Assembly: GCF_958298935.1 (NCBI RefSeq)
Contig: NC_084924.1
Location: forward strand, 5,456,001 to 5,520,000
Reading direction: 5' to 3'
Source of the DNA: Phragmites australis
Lineage: Eukaryota > Streptophyta > Magnoliopsida > Poales > Poaceae
Length of the DNA: 64,000 nucleotides
Shown piece by piece: positions 1 to 11,505 of this stretch. Numbering within the stretch: the stretch's first letter is position 1; the number at the start of each line of letters is the position of its first letter. The notes beneath the pieces were generated by a model. The model did no database searches, was not told the origin of the DNA, and saw nothing but the letters and a program-made list of their open reading frames with translations. Made by a program: the position numbers and the translations under genes.

Positions 1-656
1 AAGAAGCCCCGAAGCCTAGCGAAGCGAACGACGGGGAGATATGGCTTCGGCGGCGGCGTGGGAGGGCCCGACGGCGGCGGAGATGAAGGCGGCGGGCGCA
101 GAGGCGATCCCCGGAGGTGTGCGGGTGGAGGGGTGGGTCATCCAGTCCCACAAGGGCCCCATCCTCAACGCCGCCTCACTCCAACTGTACGAGCCACCCA
201 CCTTAAACCCTAGCTATTCCGCTCTGTTCTTTTGATTCGTCCAAGTAGAGGACCGGGATCTTAGATTTGGATTCAGTAGAGGTCGAGCACTACGCTTGAA
301 TAACAACTTGATGTTATTTGGTTAATTTGTGCCTTTTTTGTTTTTTCGCTCATCATTCAAAGTCATCCCTACTTATGTTTGTTATACTGTGGTTGCCATG
401 TCATTTAACTACCGCATGGTGCAAATCGGTACTTGATATTTTAATTATGAATCCTCCATGATATCTTTAGATGTAATCAGCAATTAACTAATAGTTTCAG
501 TTTATCAATCTTTCTGTTGTTACATTCAGTCAGAAAATCCTCGTTCATTTCAAGTTAATTTTTAATCACTGCCCCTTTATAAGTCGCCAAAGAGTACAAT
601 ATGCTTGATACTTAGTATTGGATCTGTCCACTGGTAGTAGATCATTCAGCGTTCAG

Positions 657-727
657 AAGGGTTTTGTATGAATAGATGAATCTTACTGTTAGAGAAAGGG
701 TTTTGTATGAATAGATGAATCTTACTG
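657..727 (+). repeat. 32-bp direct repeat, two copies
   Basis: AAGGGTTTTGTATGAATAGA and the 12 bases after it occur at 657-688 and again at 696-727, separated by 7 bases. It lies in the large first intron of the TIP41-like pseudogene (194-840), where I see no coding sequence. Confidence 0.85.
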
Positions 728-1224
728 GTCACTGAAAGGTATTATCAATTTTCTTTTTTTCCCTTGATCCATTTACTTTTCTTACTAGTGTGTACCACAG
801 TAAAACCAATATCTTTGTTCAATGTACATTTCTTTTCCAGATGGAAGCAAGTTTAGATGAAAGGAGCCCTTTCAGCAAAATAATCAATTCTTTTTTATGA
901 TGAGGTATGAAACGGAATAAATGGTTCATGGTTGATCTATATGGTTTACCCCTGACAGGATGTATTTAGGTTATCTTGTATGAAGATGAGATAGCTGACA
1001 ATGGTATTTCATTCCTTACAGTGCAAGTGGTAAGTGTTTCCTAAGTATCTTTATTTTTAACTGGATTGTTTGTATGGCAACATTGGCTTTTAGTTCCACG
1101 CATTTGAATCTTTGGTTGTGTACATGCAGAGGGTAATGCCGACCGGTTGGTTCCTGCTCTTACGTTTTTGGGTATGATCTGTTGCCTCATTTTTTTAGAC
1201 TTGATGTCGCTTTCATGTGAAGAT

Positions 1225-1330
1225 AATTTACAAGGGCAATGTATATATCCTATATTCATACGAAAGACCTGCCATGTTGGATAATGTTATATAATTTACA
1301 AGGATAATGTATATATTCATACGACAGACC
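1225..1330 (+). repeat. Imperfect ~40-bp direct duplication
   Basis: A segment with TTTACAAGG, AATGTATATA and TTCATACGA...GACC occurs near 1225-1267 and again near 1296-1330. It replaces the place where the missing TIP41 exon should be, so it may mark the deletion region. Confidence 0.6.
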
Positions 1331-1779
1331 GTCCTTGAATATGGTCATGCCGGCCATGTTGGAACGCATTCATGTCTTATCCCTTTTCTGTAATGCAGAA
1401 AGGATATCCTTCTGACTCCGCAGCATACGCAGACCCGAATCTTATTGTCATTCCTTACACTGGTCCACTAAGGCGCCAACACATCCTTACCGTTTGTACA
1501 TCATGACCGTTCCATTGTGGCCTCTCTTGTTTGCCACATGTTGTCGAGTGTCATTTCTGTTGCATTTTAAGATGATCAAAATTCTTGTTATAAATCAACC
1601 TAGGCCATGTCGCCTGGGCCTATAAACTTGATATTTCACTGCTAGACTGCTAATCCTCATGCTTGAATGCCCCATAAGTTCTTCAAGAAAGGGCAAACGA
1701 TCGTCAGTGATAGATTACTTACGTGCTAGTCGAATTCTGACGAATTAACTGAACAGAAGAATCGCTCACCGCACAAAGC

Positions 1780-1990
1780 GCCGTGATCATGGTGTCAGTT
1801 TAGACTTCCGGTTGCCTTTTGCAGGGTGAGCAGCACGGGCACGGCGATCATCTTCTCCTCGCTCTCGCAGCTGTCGTCCAGCCTCCGCCGCATGGCGTCG
1901 ATGAGCCGCCGCAGGAGCGCGGCCATTTCTCACCGCGGCCAAGATCTTGTTCCTCACGCCGAACACGTCGAACCACCGCAGCACCGGCAT
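1780..1990 (-). pseudogene. CYP81-type cytochrome P450 exon fragment
   Basis: Read on the minus strand, 1990 downward encodes MPVLRWFDVFGVRNKILAAV, the end of CYP81 exon 1, followed by a frameshift. The remainder matches in other frames the RRLIDA...AVLLT...EPEV.TDTMI stretch seen in the better copies at 14.3 kb and 43.5 kb. A stop replaces the tyrosine codon in the EVYTD motif. There is no N-terminus, no second exon and no haem-binding region. It is a relic about 210 bp long, opposite in orientation to the intact gene at 13.5 kb. Confidence 0.8.
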
Positions 1991-2776
1991 GTTGTCGTTA
2001 TCGTTATAGCTAAAACATACGAGGTGCAATTCACTCTCCAATCAAGAAAAAAAAAATCATCCGTAGTTCCTCTTCCATTTGATCCATCCTCCTTGTTAGA
2101 CTAATCATCATCGTGCATGACACGGCATGCTAACCGCATATATTTGGTAGCTGTATATTTGATTGATGTGTTGTAATCCCTAGATATTAATTAGCTCCTT
2201 ATTGTTAGCATTAGCCAACCGGCTATTTATGTAAACGCACGATTAATGAATCAAGTCATCGCGTGCACTTCTCTCTTTGCTTTCACTCCGAATCATGTCC
2301 ACAGTGCGAAAATGCCAAGAACAGTAAGACGGCAGGGACGAGCTCTCAGTGACGACAGCGACAGATGGAGGCAACAAGGCAAAATTGCAGCGGCAGAGGC
2401 CGAGCACGAGGAACCGTAGCTTCTCGAGGCAAGTCTGGTTCCAAGTTTTCCGTCGGGTTGGGTTCCAGAACTTCACTCCTCGTATGGAACGATTTGATCC
2501 TGCTTACTCTTCTTTCCATACGGTTGGAACGCAGTGCTAGCCTGCCAGGCTTTTATGAACTCTTCCAAGGATTTGGCTGTGCTGATAAACGAGATCGATG
2601 GGTAGTGTCTCTTGTGTCCAAATGCTGGCGGTAGTTGTCTCTGCAGAGTGCAGAGTTCTTTTTAGTTGATCGTAGATTCGTAGCTTCCTCCAGTCTTTGG
2701 CTGTTGTTGGTAGTACCTTTCAGTTTCACTGTTTCAGATTGCTTTCTGTGCGGTTTGATCTCTGAGCTCGACTGAA
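1991..2776. other. Intergenic stretch, no supported gene
   Basis: Short ORFs exist around 2243-2634 on both strands, but none resembles a family I know. I see no repeat structure here. Confidence 0.5.
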
Positions 2777-2944
2777 GGTCTGTTTGTTTCGGATTCTGAA
2801 TTTTAAATTGTGCTTCACAATTAGATTATGTAAATAAATAGACGGATTCTGAAAGTCTAAATCTAGATTGTGACACAATCCACAATCCTTCTGTAATCCA
2901 CAATATATAGATTTTTACAATCCGCAGGAGAAACAAACATGACA
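2777..2944. mobile_element. Small MITE-like element (about 168 bp)
   Basis: The left end reads GGTCTGTTTGTTTC and the right end AGAAACAAACATGAC, which is an imperfect terminal inverted repeat. The AT-rich interior has further internal complementarity. I could not define a target duplication, so the family (hAT-like or Harbinger-like) is open. Confidence 0.5.
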
Positions 2945-3321
2945 TGAGAGGCAGCAGGCGGACGGACTTGGGTCGCGCTGTGCATGAGAAATATTTCGGT
3001 TCAACTTCAGCATGCTCTCCATCTCTGTACTCGCTCCGTCGTGCAACTCTCCACCAGATAGCCACGAACCACGAAGCTCCTAGGCGCGCGAGAGGCACCG
3101 GAGCCTGGTCACCGTGCCGGGGGCCGAGACCCCACTGACCCGAGAATCATCTTCGTTGGGCCGTCGAGCGAGGGTGCAGGCCTACCACGCGCAAAGGATG
3201 GAGCGTGGAGATCGCGTGCAGTGACGGCGTCGCGCGCTGGAAACGTGCAGCTCCTGGGCGGCTTCCGCCGGGACGCGGACTGGCGGATCTTACCGGGGAT
3301 ACGCGCGTCCGGCGGCGAGAC
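2945..3321. other. GC-rich intergenic stretch
   Basis: Moderately GC-rich sequence with short open frames but no recognisable domain or splice pattern. Confidence 0.4.
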
Positions 3322-3700
3322 GGGGTGGTCTTATTTCATTCACTGACCACCCCAAGCAAAAATTTCTCCTTTTTTTTCTCTCCCTCCAAAGATCAAATCA
3401 GACTCTGAAATTTTGTGTGATGCTGTGTCACTCCATTCCCGATCTTCCAAAAACCTTTTCGGGATTTCGGCGCGCCTGTGCCGCTGTCAAATTAGGATCT
3501 CCAGGTGGATGGGGTGGTCGTTATTTCATTTACCGACCACCCCATGCCGAAATTTCTTCATTTTCTTTTACCCCCTCTAGAGATCGTATCTGAGTCTGAA
3601 ATTTTGTATGATGCTTAGCAGCTGCACGCGCTGTCTCCATGAAATTTCCTGTGATTTTATCGCGCTTTTGCCACCGGAAAATTGGGATCTCACGTACGTA
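3322..3700. repeat. Two tandem units of ~189 bp, each opening with a hairpin
   Basis: Each unit begins with GGGGTGGTC, a spacer of about 14 bases and GACCACCCC (3322 and 3511). This forms a 9-bp perfect stem. The units share the following AAATTTCT.C..TTTTCT, GAGATCG/AAGATC and GACTCTGAAATTTTGT.TGATGCT sequences. The second copy diverges by roughly a quarter. A weaker related motif (GGTTCACCAACCACCC) follows at about 3710. Confidence 0.75.
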
Positions 3701-3774
3701 GCCGGCGTTTGGTTCACCAACCACCCGTTAAGCAGCGGCCATGGATTGGAATGCAGAGCACTTGATGTTTATGA

Positions 3775-4067
3775 TGTTAAGAAGTGAAATTGTGTAACTG
3801 TAACAATGTTCATAGACTAGTTGTCAGGGGGTGCGTTGAGTACCAAGAGTTGAGTACCAAGTCCATAGGAGCTGGAGGCGCCGTGATGACCGTGTCTTGG
3901 TGACCACGCACTCCTGCACAATAGGTGATTAGCTCTGCATGTAGAACGGTTATTGACCTGAACTCACGGATCACCGATCCCACCACTTGTTATGCCTGCT
4001 ATATAAACAGAAGTGATCCCAAGAGGATCTTGCGTTTGGCAAATTATCTCTACTCCACATTCTTTTA
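3775..4067 (+). repeat. Copia 5' LTR
   Basis: 293 bp, starting TGTTAAGAAGTG and ending at TTCTTTTA directly before the primer-binding site. It carries a 14-bp tandem duplication (GAGTACCAAGAGTTGAGTACCAAG region) absent from the 3' LTR. CTATATAAA near 4000 is a likely promoter TATA box. Confidence 0.95.
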
Positions 4068-4099
4068 TGGTATCAGAGCCATGATCTGATTGCTTAGCC

Positions 4100-5896
4100 A
4101 TGACAGGATCGCCGTTTTCCACAACCACCGCAAATTCCTCATCGTCTGCTGCTGCTGCCCAAATCGGCACCATGCCTGCGCCATCATTCAGCCACATGAT
4201 CCATGTGAAGCTAACCCAGGAGAATTATCTCCTATGGAAGACTCAGATCTTACCATATCTGAGGAGCCAAGGTCTTCTCGGCTATGTTGACGGATCAACT
4301 CCGCAACCAAGCCAGACAATCCATGTCGAAGAAGAAGGGCGTCGCAGGCTCGCCGTCAACCCGGACTACACCGTCTGGTACCATCAAGATCAGTTCGTGC
4401 TAAGCGGCATCATCTCCTCAGTGACCGAGGAGGTGCTTAGCACTCTCATCGGCGTGACCACCTCACGTCAAGCCTGGCGCGAGCTGGAGAAGACCTTTGC
4501 GGTGAGCTCGCGTGCGCGCATCATGCAGATACGCATGCAGCTTGCCACGACCCAGAAGAAGGACAACAACGTCAGCGACTACTACCGCAAGATGAAGCGC
4601 CTCGCCGACACACTAGCCGCCATCGGCAAGCCCCTTGAGGACGAAGAGTTCATCGCCTACCTCCTGCGCGGACTTGGGAGCGAGTACGACTCCCTGGTGA
4701 CGAGCATCACCACACTCACAGATCAATACTCTGTCAGCGATGTGTATGCTCACATGTTGAATTATGAGATGCGCATCGAGCACAACAACATTGAAGTTCA
4801 GATCACGGCCAATGTCGCCAACAGAAGCCAAGGGCGCGGCGGCGGCGACCGGAACAATCGAGGCAGGGGGCGCGTCAACAACAACAATCGCGCTCCCGGC
4901 GGTCGCAGCGGCGGCCGTGGCGGCGGCAACAAGGAGACATGCCAAGTCTGTGGCAAGAACGGTCATGACGCCCTCCGCTGCTGGTATCGCTTCGATCACA
5001 GCTACCAGGCCGACAACGCCACCAAGGTCGCGGCTGCAGCCTCCACCAATGGTTACACTATCGATCCGAACTGGTATGTTGACTCTGGAGCAACGGACCA
5101 CATCACCCACGATCTGGAAAGACTGACGACAAGGGAGAACTACAATGGAGGTGATCACATTCAGGTAGCGAGTGGATCAGGTTTGTCAATTGCTCATGTT
5201 GGAAATTCTTTTATTACTGGTTCAATTCGTCCCCTACATCTGAGACATATCCTTCATGCTCCTGAGATAAATCGTCACTTACTGTCTGTTAGAAAATTGG
5301 CCACTGATAACAATGCCTTCGTTGAGTTTCATCCAAATTCTTTCTATGTTAAGGATCGAAACACGAGGATCACACTGGCGCAAGGAAGATGTAGGAATGG
5401 CCTCTACATTCTTCAGAATAAAAGGCCTAGCCAGGTACTCATGTCAGCCAGAGTCACAAGGGAGCACTTGCATCGACGGCTGGGTCATCCTGCTTCTTCA
5501 ATAGTTAATCGAGTTCTGCAGAATAATCAGTTAGCTGTAGTTAGCGACAGAGAGTCCCCATCTATTTGTGATGCTTGCCAGCAAGGCAAAGCACATCAGC
5601 TACCTTTTTCTTCATCAACCAATGCATCTTCCTTTCCTTTGCAAATAATACACACAGATGTTTGGGGCCCTGCTATTCCTTCTGTTCATAATGCCAAATT
5701 CTATGTGTCCTTTGTTGATGACTACAGCAAACATGTGTGGATTTACTTTCTGAAACACAAAAGTGAAGTTGAATCTGTTTTTCTTCAGTTTCAGAAACAC
5801 GTTGAAACCCTGCTCAACACCAAGATTAGATCAGTTCAGTCTGACTGGGGGGAGAGTATCATCGACTCCATCAGTACTTCACTAGATCAGGAATAG
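4100..5896 (+). CDS. Copia gag-protease-integrase ORF, ended by frameshift
   Basis: An ORF of 598 codons. Residues about 1-280 are gag ([20 protein letters not shown], the UBN2/retrotran_gag type). It is followed by an RGGG-rich stretch and a CX2CX4HX4C zinc knuckle ([14 protein letters not shown]). The aspartic protease motif [10 protein letters not shown] follows near residue 328. The integrase has the H..C..C zinc-binding region (HRRLGHP ... CDACQQGK) and the start of its DDE core (IIHTDVWGP). After SVQSDWG a run of six Gs appears one base short of the expected length, near 5850. This shifts the frame and ends the ORF at 5896. The start at 4100 lies 20 bases past the primer-binding site. 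Confidence 0.9.
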   Translation: MTGSPFSTTTANSSSSAAAAQIGTMPAPSFSHMIHVKLTQENYLLWKTQILPYLRSQGLLGYVDGSTPQPSQTIHVEEEGRRRLAVNPDYTVWYHQDQFVLSGIISSVTEEVLSTLIGVTTSRQAWRELEKTFAVSSRARIMQIRMQLATTQKKDNNVSDYYRKMKRLADTLAAIGKPLEDEEFIAYLLRGLGSEYDSLVTSITTLTDQYSVSDVYAHMLNYEMRIEHNNIEVQITANVANRSQGRGGGDRNNRGRGRVNNNNRAPGGRSGGRGGGNKETCQVCGKNGHDALRCWYRFDHSYQADNATKVAAAASTNGYTIDPNWYVDSGATDHITHDLERLTTRENYNGGDHIQVASGSGLSIAHVGNSFITGSIRPLHLRHILHAPEINRHLLSVRKLATDNNAFVEFHPNSFYVKDRNTRITLAQGRCRNGLYILQNKRPSQVLMSARVTREHLHRRLGHPASSIVNRVLQNNQLAVVSDRESPSICDACQQGKAHQLPFSSSTNASSFPLQIIHTDVWGPAIPSVHNAKFYVSFVDDYSKHVWIYFLKHKSEVESVFLQFQKHVETLLNTKIRSVQSDWGESIIDSISTSLDQE

Positions 5897-7906
5897 AACA
5901 CAGGATCTCTTGCCCTCACACACACCAACAGAATGGTGTTATTGAGCGAAAACACAGACACATAGTAGAAACTGGTCTCACTCTTCTTGCTCAGGCCAAA
6001 ATGCCACTTAGGTTTTGGGATGAAGCTTTTCACACAGCCTGTTATCTCATTAACAGAATGCCTACACCCACCATACACAATGACACACCTCTTCACAAGC
6101 TTTTTGGTTCTAAGCCTAATTACAAAATCCTTCGTATTTTCGGTTGTGCCTGCTGGCCAAACCTCAGAGCTTATAACTCAAAGAAGCTGAATTTCAGATC
6201 CAAGCAGTGTGTCTTCTTGGGATACAGTTCATCACACAAAGGGTACAAGTGTTTTGATAGGTCCACAGGCCGTATTTTCATCTCTCGTGATGTCATATTT
6301 GATGAAAACTTGTTTCCCTTTGCTGTGCAGCCTGTGTCTGAAACTCTGAATCCGAAAATCACACATCACCCAACTCTGCTACCCATTGCAACTAAACAGC
6401 CTATATACCTCGAGCACGCTCTCATGAACATTGAACCTATCCAATCCAACAACCCACATGAACCAGTAGTAAATGATTTTCAACTTAGCAATGACTCAAC
6501 TGACTCTGCTCCTAACTCTGATGTCTCTCCTAGTAGTGTCTTGCCTGCAGGTCTGACAAAAAATTCAGAAGAAAATGCTGCCACCTCAAGCCATACTGAT
6601 GAAGATGTTGACCAAAGTCAAGCACAGTCAGATGGTCAAGTGCCCGGCCATCCAATGCGTACCAGACTTCGTGACAATATTGTGAAACCAAAAAGGTTTA
6701 CAGATGGAACAGTTCGGTATGGCTTAAACACTGAAGTGGCCACTGCTGAAAATCCGACAAGTGCAGTTTCAGCTCTGTCAGTCACTGAACCAAGCATCCT
6801 ACAGCAAGCTTTGAAAGATCCAGGGTGGAAGCAGGCTATGGATGTTGAGTACTCAGCCTTGATGAAGAATGACACATGGGAACTGGTGCCCCTAAAGAAA
6901 GGTATAAATCTCATTGACAGTAGATGGGTGTATAAAGTAAAGAGAAAGTCTGATGGTTCAGTTGAAAGGCTGAAAGCTAGGCTGGTAGCAAAGGGGTTTA
7001 AGCAGCAATATGGAGTTGATTTTCTTGACACCTACTCACCAGTTGTCAAACCAACTACAGTGCGTGTAATTCTGTCATTAGCAGTCACTAGAGGATGGTC
7101 CATGCATCAGATAGATATTCAGAACGCATTCCTTCATGGTTTTCTGAAAGAAGAAGTATACATGCGGCAGCCTCCAGGTTATGAAGATAAAGGACATCCA
7201 TTAGGTTATGTTTGTAGATTGAAGAAGGCTCTATATGGCCTGAAACAGGCCCCACGAGCTTGGCATTCAAGGTTAACAAGCAAACTACATGAGCTGGGCT
7301 TCAGTGCTTCAAGAGCAGATGCATCATTGTTCATATTCAAACAAGGAGGCATTACAATTTACATGCTGATTTATGTGGATGACATCATAATTGTTAGTTC
7401 ATCTTCTGATGCTACAAGAAAGCTAATTCAACAACTGAAAAATGAGTTTGCTGTCAAAGATTTGGGAAAATTGGATTACTTTCTAGGTATCCAAGTCAAA
7501 CCACAAAAGGATGGTGTGCTGCTGTGTCAAAATAGGTATGCTTTAGATCTTCTGAAAAGAGCCAAGATGGATAGGTGTAAGCCAATATCTACACCTATGT
7601 CTCCCAGTGAAAAGCTGACCAAAGATCAAGGGAAGCAGTTGTCTGAACTTGAAAGATTTCAGTACAGAAGTATTGTTGGAGGCCTTCAGTATCTGACTAT
7701 TACAAGGCCTGATCTGTCCTTTGCAGTCAACCGAGTTTGTCAGTTTATTCAGTCACCAACATATTTACATTGGGCTGCAGTCAAGCGTTTGCTGAGGTAC
7801 ATCAAAGGAACACTTGACTTTGGACTAAAACTGAAATGCTCAACACACTGTACTCTCAGTGCATTTTCAGATGCAGACTGGACAGGTTGCCCTGATGATA
7901 GAAGAT
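5855..7906 (+). pseudogene. Copia integrase C-terminus and reverse transcriptase, displaced frame
   Basis: Downstream of the frameshift the polyprotein continues in another frame; its first methionine is at 6001. It includes the end of the integrase core ([13 protein letters not shown]), then RT motifs [29 protein letters not shown] and the catalytic YVDD (LIYVDDIII). The connection ends at GCPDDRR with an in-frame TAA (about 7904-7906). In relatives a further dozen or so residues precede LVSWSS, so a small deletion probably created this stop. Confidence 0.88.
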
Positions 7907-7911
7907 AAAGC

Positions 7912-8301
7912 TTGGTGTCATGGAGCTCTAGGAAGCAAGCTACGGTGTCCAGATCCAGCACTGAAGCTGAATATAAAGCTATTGCAAATGTGACAGCTGA
8001 GCTGATATGGTTGCAATCTTTACTGAAAGAATTGGGTGTATTTCAACACAGAGCGCCATTGTTGTGGTGTGACAACCTAGGAGCAACCTATCTAACTGCA
8101 AATCCCATGTTTCATGCTCGAACAAAACACATTGAGGTGGATTTCCATTTTGTCAGAGAGCAAGTTGCAAGGAAGGCAATGGAAGTCAGGTTTATCTCCT
8201 CCAAAGATCAGCTTGCAGATGTCTTCACTAAGCCACTGCCAAGATCACCACTCATTTCTATCTGTCGCAATCTCAACTTGAGATCACCAAGCTGTGATTG
8301 A
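7912..8301 (+). pseudogene. Copia RNase H domain and 3' end of pol
   Basis: Open frame encoding [20 protein letters not shown], the copia RNase H signature, through [10 protein letters not shown] near the C-terminus. It ends in TGA beside the polypurine tract. It is separated from reverse transcriptase by the stop at about 7904, so it is untranslated unless there is readthrough. Confidence 0.88.
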
Positions 8302-8308
8302 GGGGGTG

Positions 8309-8587
8309 TGTTAAGAAGTGAAATTGTGTAACTGTAACAATGTTCATAGACTAGTTGTCAGGGGGTGCGTTGAGTACCAAGTCCATAGGAGCTGGAGGCG
8401 CCGTGATGACCGCGTCTTGGTGACCACGCACTCCTGCACAATAGGTGATTAGCTCTGCATGTAGAACAGTTATTGACCTGAACTCACGGATCACCGATCC
8501 CACCACTTGTTATGCCTGCTATATAAACAGAAGTGATCCCAAGAGGATCTTGCGTTTGGCAAATTATCTCTACTCCACATTATTTTA
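8309..8587 (+). repeat. Copia 3' LTR
   Basis: 279 bp, identical to the 5' LTR except for three substitutions and lack of the 14-bp tandem duplication. It is preceded by the purine tract GATTGAGGGGGTG and followed by the TATGA target duplicate. Confidence 0.95.
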
Positions 8588-8592
8588 TATGA

Positions 8593-10297
8593 GATTTATG
8601 CATTGGACTGGTATTTGGTTCACGGATCAACACTTGCCGGCTATGGAGTGTTGTATATAAAGCGATAATAAAAATTTAGATATCATCCCATATATATACA
8701 AAAGGATAACATTACAAAACTATTGCACGTAGCCTTGGAAAGAAATGGCAGCAATTCAAAACCTAGAATTTCCGATAACATGTATACAACAAGATCTAGA
8801 AAACATGTATATATCATATATGAAAGTGCTCTCAAGAAGTGTATGTCAATTGGCCCTAGGACAATCAAGATCTTACCCCCTAATTATTCTATTGAAAACA
8901 TCATCAACTGGAAAATTTACGTGGTTCTCAACTAGTTATGAGAACATGGACAGAGTTCTAAAAAATCAAGCAATATCATCATGGACAATGCTGTTGTACC
9001 AAATCAGAGAGAACACAGATTCTGAACAAAACTAGAAATATATTGCTCAGACAGAGATAGAGAATGGGCAACGTGATTCAAAATAAGTAGTGACAATAGC
9101 AAACAAGCTAAATCAACTTCTTTATCTAGAATCAATTATGGTAAGCAATCTTGAAATTAACAACAGTGCACATTTCAGGATCAAAATTATAACAGGTAGC
9201 TCATTAGAGAGCCAACACATATGAAATGTGTCTTGGTATAAAGTACAAATCAGTGAGAACCACCAACAAGTATCACCAGGGGCTACCATAAAAATCAGAT
9301 AACTAGAGAAGCACATGTCTAAATTATTGTACTCATTAAATTGTCAAGTCTTAGTGTATCAATTTATCATAAAACATATATGAATATGTACAAATACTAT
9401 ACAGAACAGACGAGGAAAATACTTACAAACTGATTTGCTGAAAAGCACTGATGAGCGAGGCAAGACACGACTATCTAGCCGCTGTCCCAGAAATCTAATC
9501 ACCAGCCAGTTACCGTCGTCGATAGGGAAAACAGAGATACAAAGCCTCAATTGCATTGCCAATGCAAGTGCGAGCGAGCCTTGGCACATGCAGCTCCGAC
9601 AAGCACCAACACAAGGACTCATCCACCCGACGACTTCAAGCACTAAATCCAAAGTCTAAGATTCACTCGGCTCCAAATCAAAGATGACAACCAAAATAGA
9701 AGGGGAAGAAGTGAGCAAAGGAGGGGAAAAAGGGGTTTTTTTTTCTCTACACTGTTCAGGGAGAAGGAGATGACCTTCAAATAAATGCAACGACGACGCT
9801 CTTCAGCCCTACGAACCCGAGTGAATCGGAGGGTAGTTATGCCACCACTGCCTATCGACTGTCACCAGTCCTCTCTCTCCTCTTCACCTGCGACTTTTCC
9901 AGCTTTGCTATCCTAGCCGAGCTGCGGTCTCTTTTGCCATTCCCATCATAGGCTTGGGCCACACAGAGACCAAGGGGCCAGCAAAACCGCAAGAGCAAGA
10001 GCCTATAAAACATTAAAATTCATATATTTGCCAGCATAGAGCCGTGGCGAAGGAGGCAATGCGGGCTGCGGCTGCACTCGCCAGCGAGGCCATGCAGCCT
10101 GAGTCTAATAGCTGAATCCAAAACAAAGTGGTCGGAAATCCCTCTTGGCAACAAGAAAACCCTTGTACGAATGATGTTATTGGAAATCGGGGAATTGATC
10201 TAGAATCCGTTTGTTGTGGATGCGTAGGCACGTTGTATCGCCGCCGCAGCGCTTGGCGAGACCGAGCAGATTAGATTTTTTCTTTGGGAAGATGACA
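8593..10297. other. Intergenic; possible minus-strand exon at 9427-9650
   Basis: I find no recognised gene. On the minus strand, an open frame from about 9652 down to 9427 is followed by GTAAGT, a good splice donor, so it could be a first exon of an unknown transcript (starting MDLVLEVVGWMSPCVGACRS). Another small open frame (MASLASAAAARIASF) lies near 10090. Neither shows a family signature. Confidence 0.25.
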
Positions 10298-11278
10298 CAG
10301 GCGGGAGGTGCCGACGGCCGCGTCGATATCGGCCTGCGCCTTCCTGAGCACCTCCGGGTGGTTGAGCAGGAGCGACATGGCCCACTCTGTTGTGGTTGAC
10401 GTGGTCTCCGTTCCGGCGCCAAACAAGTTCTTCATAAAATGGGAGAAAAGGACCGTGAGTGAGACATAGTTGCTGGCCATATAATAATGTGCACTAGTTC
10501 ATTTAATTTATTCGGGAAAATATGACAGTAACGTTTGCGATGTGCATCACAAGGGACAAAACATATCACACTATGGAGTCTGACAAGCATAACATGCCAA
10601 CCTCACCCAAGTGATATGGCAAATCTACCGTGCAGGTGATCACCGAGTGCAGATTCACCACACAAGTGAATCCATTGACTCAAGTGGCCAGGAAAAACAA
10701 GCATACTGGTACATGCAAAGAAAGTGGCTCACCATCGATCATTCAAGAAATGAACAGGCAGGCAATCAACATGCAGAGAAATGCTAAAGAAAATTTGCTC
10801 TGAGAGAGAGGTAAAATTGGAAGAAACACTCACCCCACAGAGAGGAATGATCGTAGTATCCGTGTAGACCTCCGGCTCTGCCTTTTGCAAAGTGAGCAGC
10901 ACGGCGATCATGCTCTTCTTCTCGCTCTCATCGCCGTCGTGCAACCTCCGTCGCTCCGCGTCGATGAGCCGCCGCAGGAACGCGTCCCTTCTGCTCACCG
11001 CGGCCAGTATCTTGTTCCAAACGCCGAACACGTCGAACCACCGCAGCACCGGCAGGTAGTCCCACAGGTTGGCCGAACCGAGGTACGGCACGATCTCGTC
11101 AACTATCTGCTTGAACTCTCGGGCCTCCGGCGACATGTCCGTGTCGGCGTCCTCCTCGGTGCGGGACGTCTTGGTCTGCGCGATGGTCTCCATCAGGACG
11201 CTGAGGGACAGCTCGAACAGCCTCCGCTTCAGCTCGATCCGCTTGCCACCGCCAGCCGCGGCCGCGGCGGCGCGGTTT
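10298..11278 (-). pseudogene. CYP81A-type cytochrome P450, truncated at both ends
   Basis: Minus-strand exon 1 (11278 to 10834) encodes ELKRRLFELSLSVLMETIAQ through WDYLPVLRWFDVFG and EPEVYTDTTIIPLCG, ending at a GTGAGTG donor. Exon 2 (10429 to 10298) encodes [20 protein letters not shown], the oxygen-binding I-helix motif, and stops matching at VGTSRLC. The membrane anchor, the proline hinge and the first 170 or so residues are missing, as are ExxR, PERF and the haem cysteine loop. The retained frames are open, so truncation, not point mutation, killed it. The 5' breakpoint abuts unrelated sequence at 11279, leading into a repeat region. Confidence 0.88.
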
Positions 11279-11505
11279 GTAACGCCCCCAGATTCCTTAC
11301 CAAAAATTCAGTAACTCAATACCTCTGTGTCAGTCCCAAGATTAGATTAACACGTACAACTATTGGGACAGATATCTATCATTTACATATCATGAACGTG
11401 ATTACATAAACGGAAATGCCCCCTTCACATGTCCGATACTTTGGATGGACGGCCCGCTAAGTCTACAGTACTATTGGATCGGTTTAAAAATATTTTCGTA
11501 TTTTT

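Larger units (their letters stand above)
41..1448 (+). pseudogene. TIP41-like protein gene, exon-depleted pseudogene
   Basis: TIP41-like proteins bind the type 2A phosphatase regulator TAP42 in TOR signalling. The first exon (from 41, ending near 193) encodes GVRVEGWV...KGPILNAASLQLYE, the plant TIP41 N-terminal motif. Later exons follow with splice sites: a decayed piece ending ILFYDE at 904, 970-1029 encoding VILYEDEIADNGISFLTVQV, 1130-1171 encoding RVMPTGWFLLLRFW, and 1399-1448 encoding KGYPSDSAAYADPNLI. These are consecutive family motifs in order. The exons for the central domain after LYE, and the segment between LLLRFW and KGYPSD, are absent. The 841-904 exon is out of frame upstream of ILFYDE. 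Introns are kept, so this is a decayed genomic copy and not a processed one. The identification rests on recalled family motifs. Confidence 0.72.
3775..8587 (+). mobile_element. Ty1-copia LTR retrotransposon, recent, coding-defective
   Basis: The element has two LTRs (3775-4067 and 8309-8587). A primer-binding site TGGTATCAGAGCC starts at 4068, typical of copia priming by initiator tRNA-Met, and a purine tract lies just before 8309. The 5-bp direct repeat TATGA flanks it at 3770-3774 and 8588-8592. Domain order is gag, protease, integrase, reverse transcriptase, RNase H, which defines the copia superfamily. The LTRs differ by three substitutions plus a 14-bp tandem duplication, so the insertion is young. 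Two lesions in the polyprotein (one frameshift in integrase, one stop before RNase H) suggest this copy cannot move alone. Confidence 0.96.

Noticed and set aside
4613..5158. Long minus-strand ORF (181 aa) inside the copia gag region
   Set aside because: It is the antisense of gag/protease, composition-driven (Val/Ala-rich) and has no domain.
3700..8660. TTTGGTTCAC present on both sides of the copia element as a MITE inverted repeat
   Set aside because: The two copies are in direct, not inverted, orientation and the surrounding bases do not align.
8723..9035. Overlapping small ORFs after the copia element
   Set aside because: Short, AT-rich, no conserved motif or splice support.
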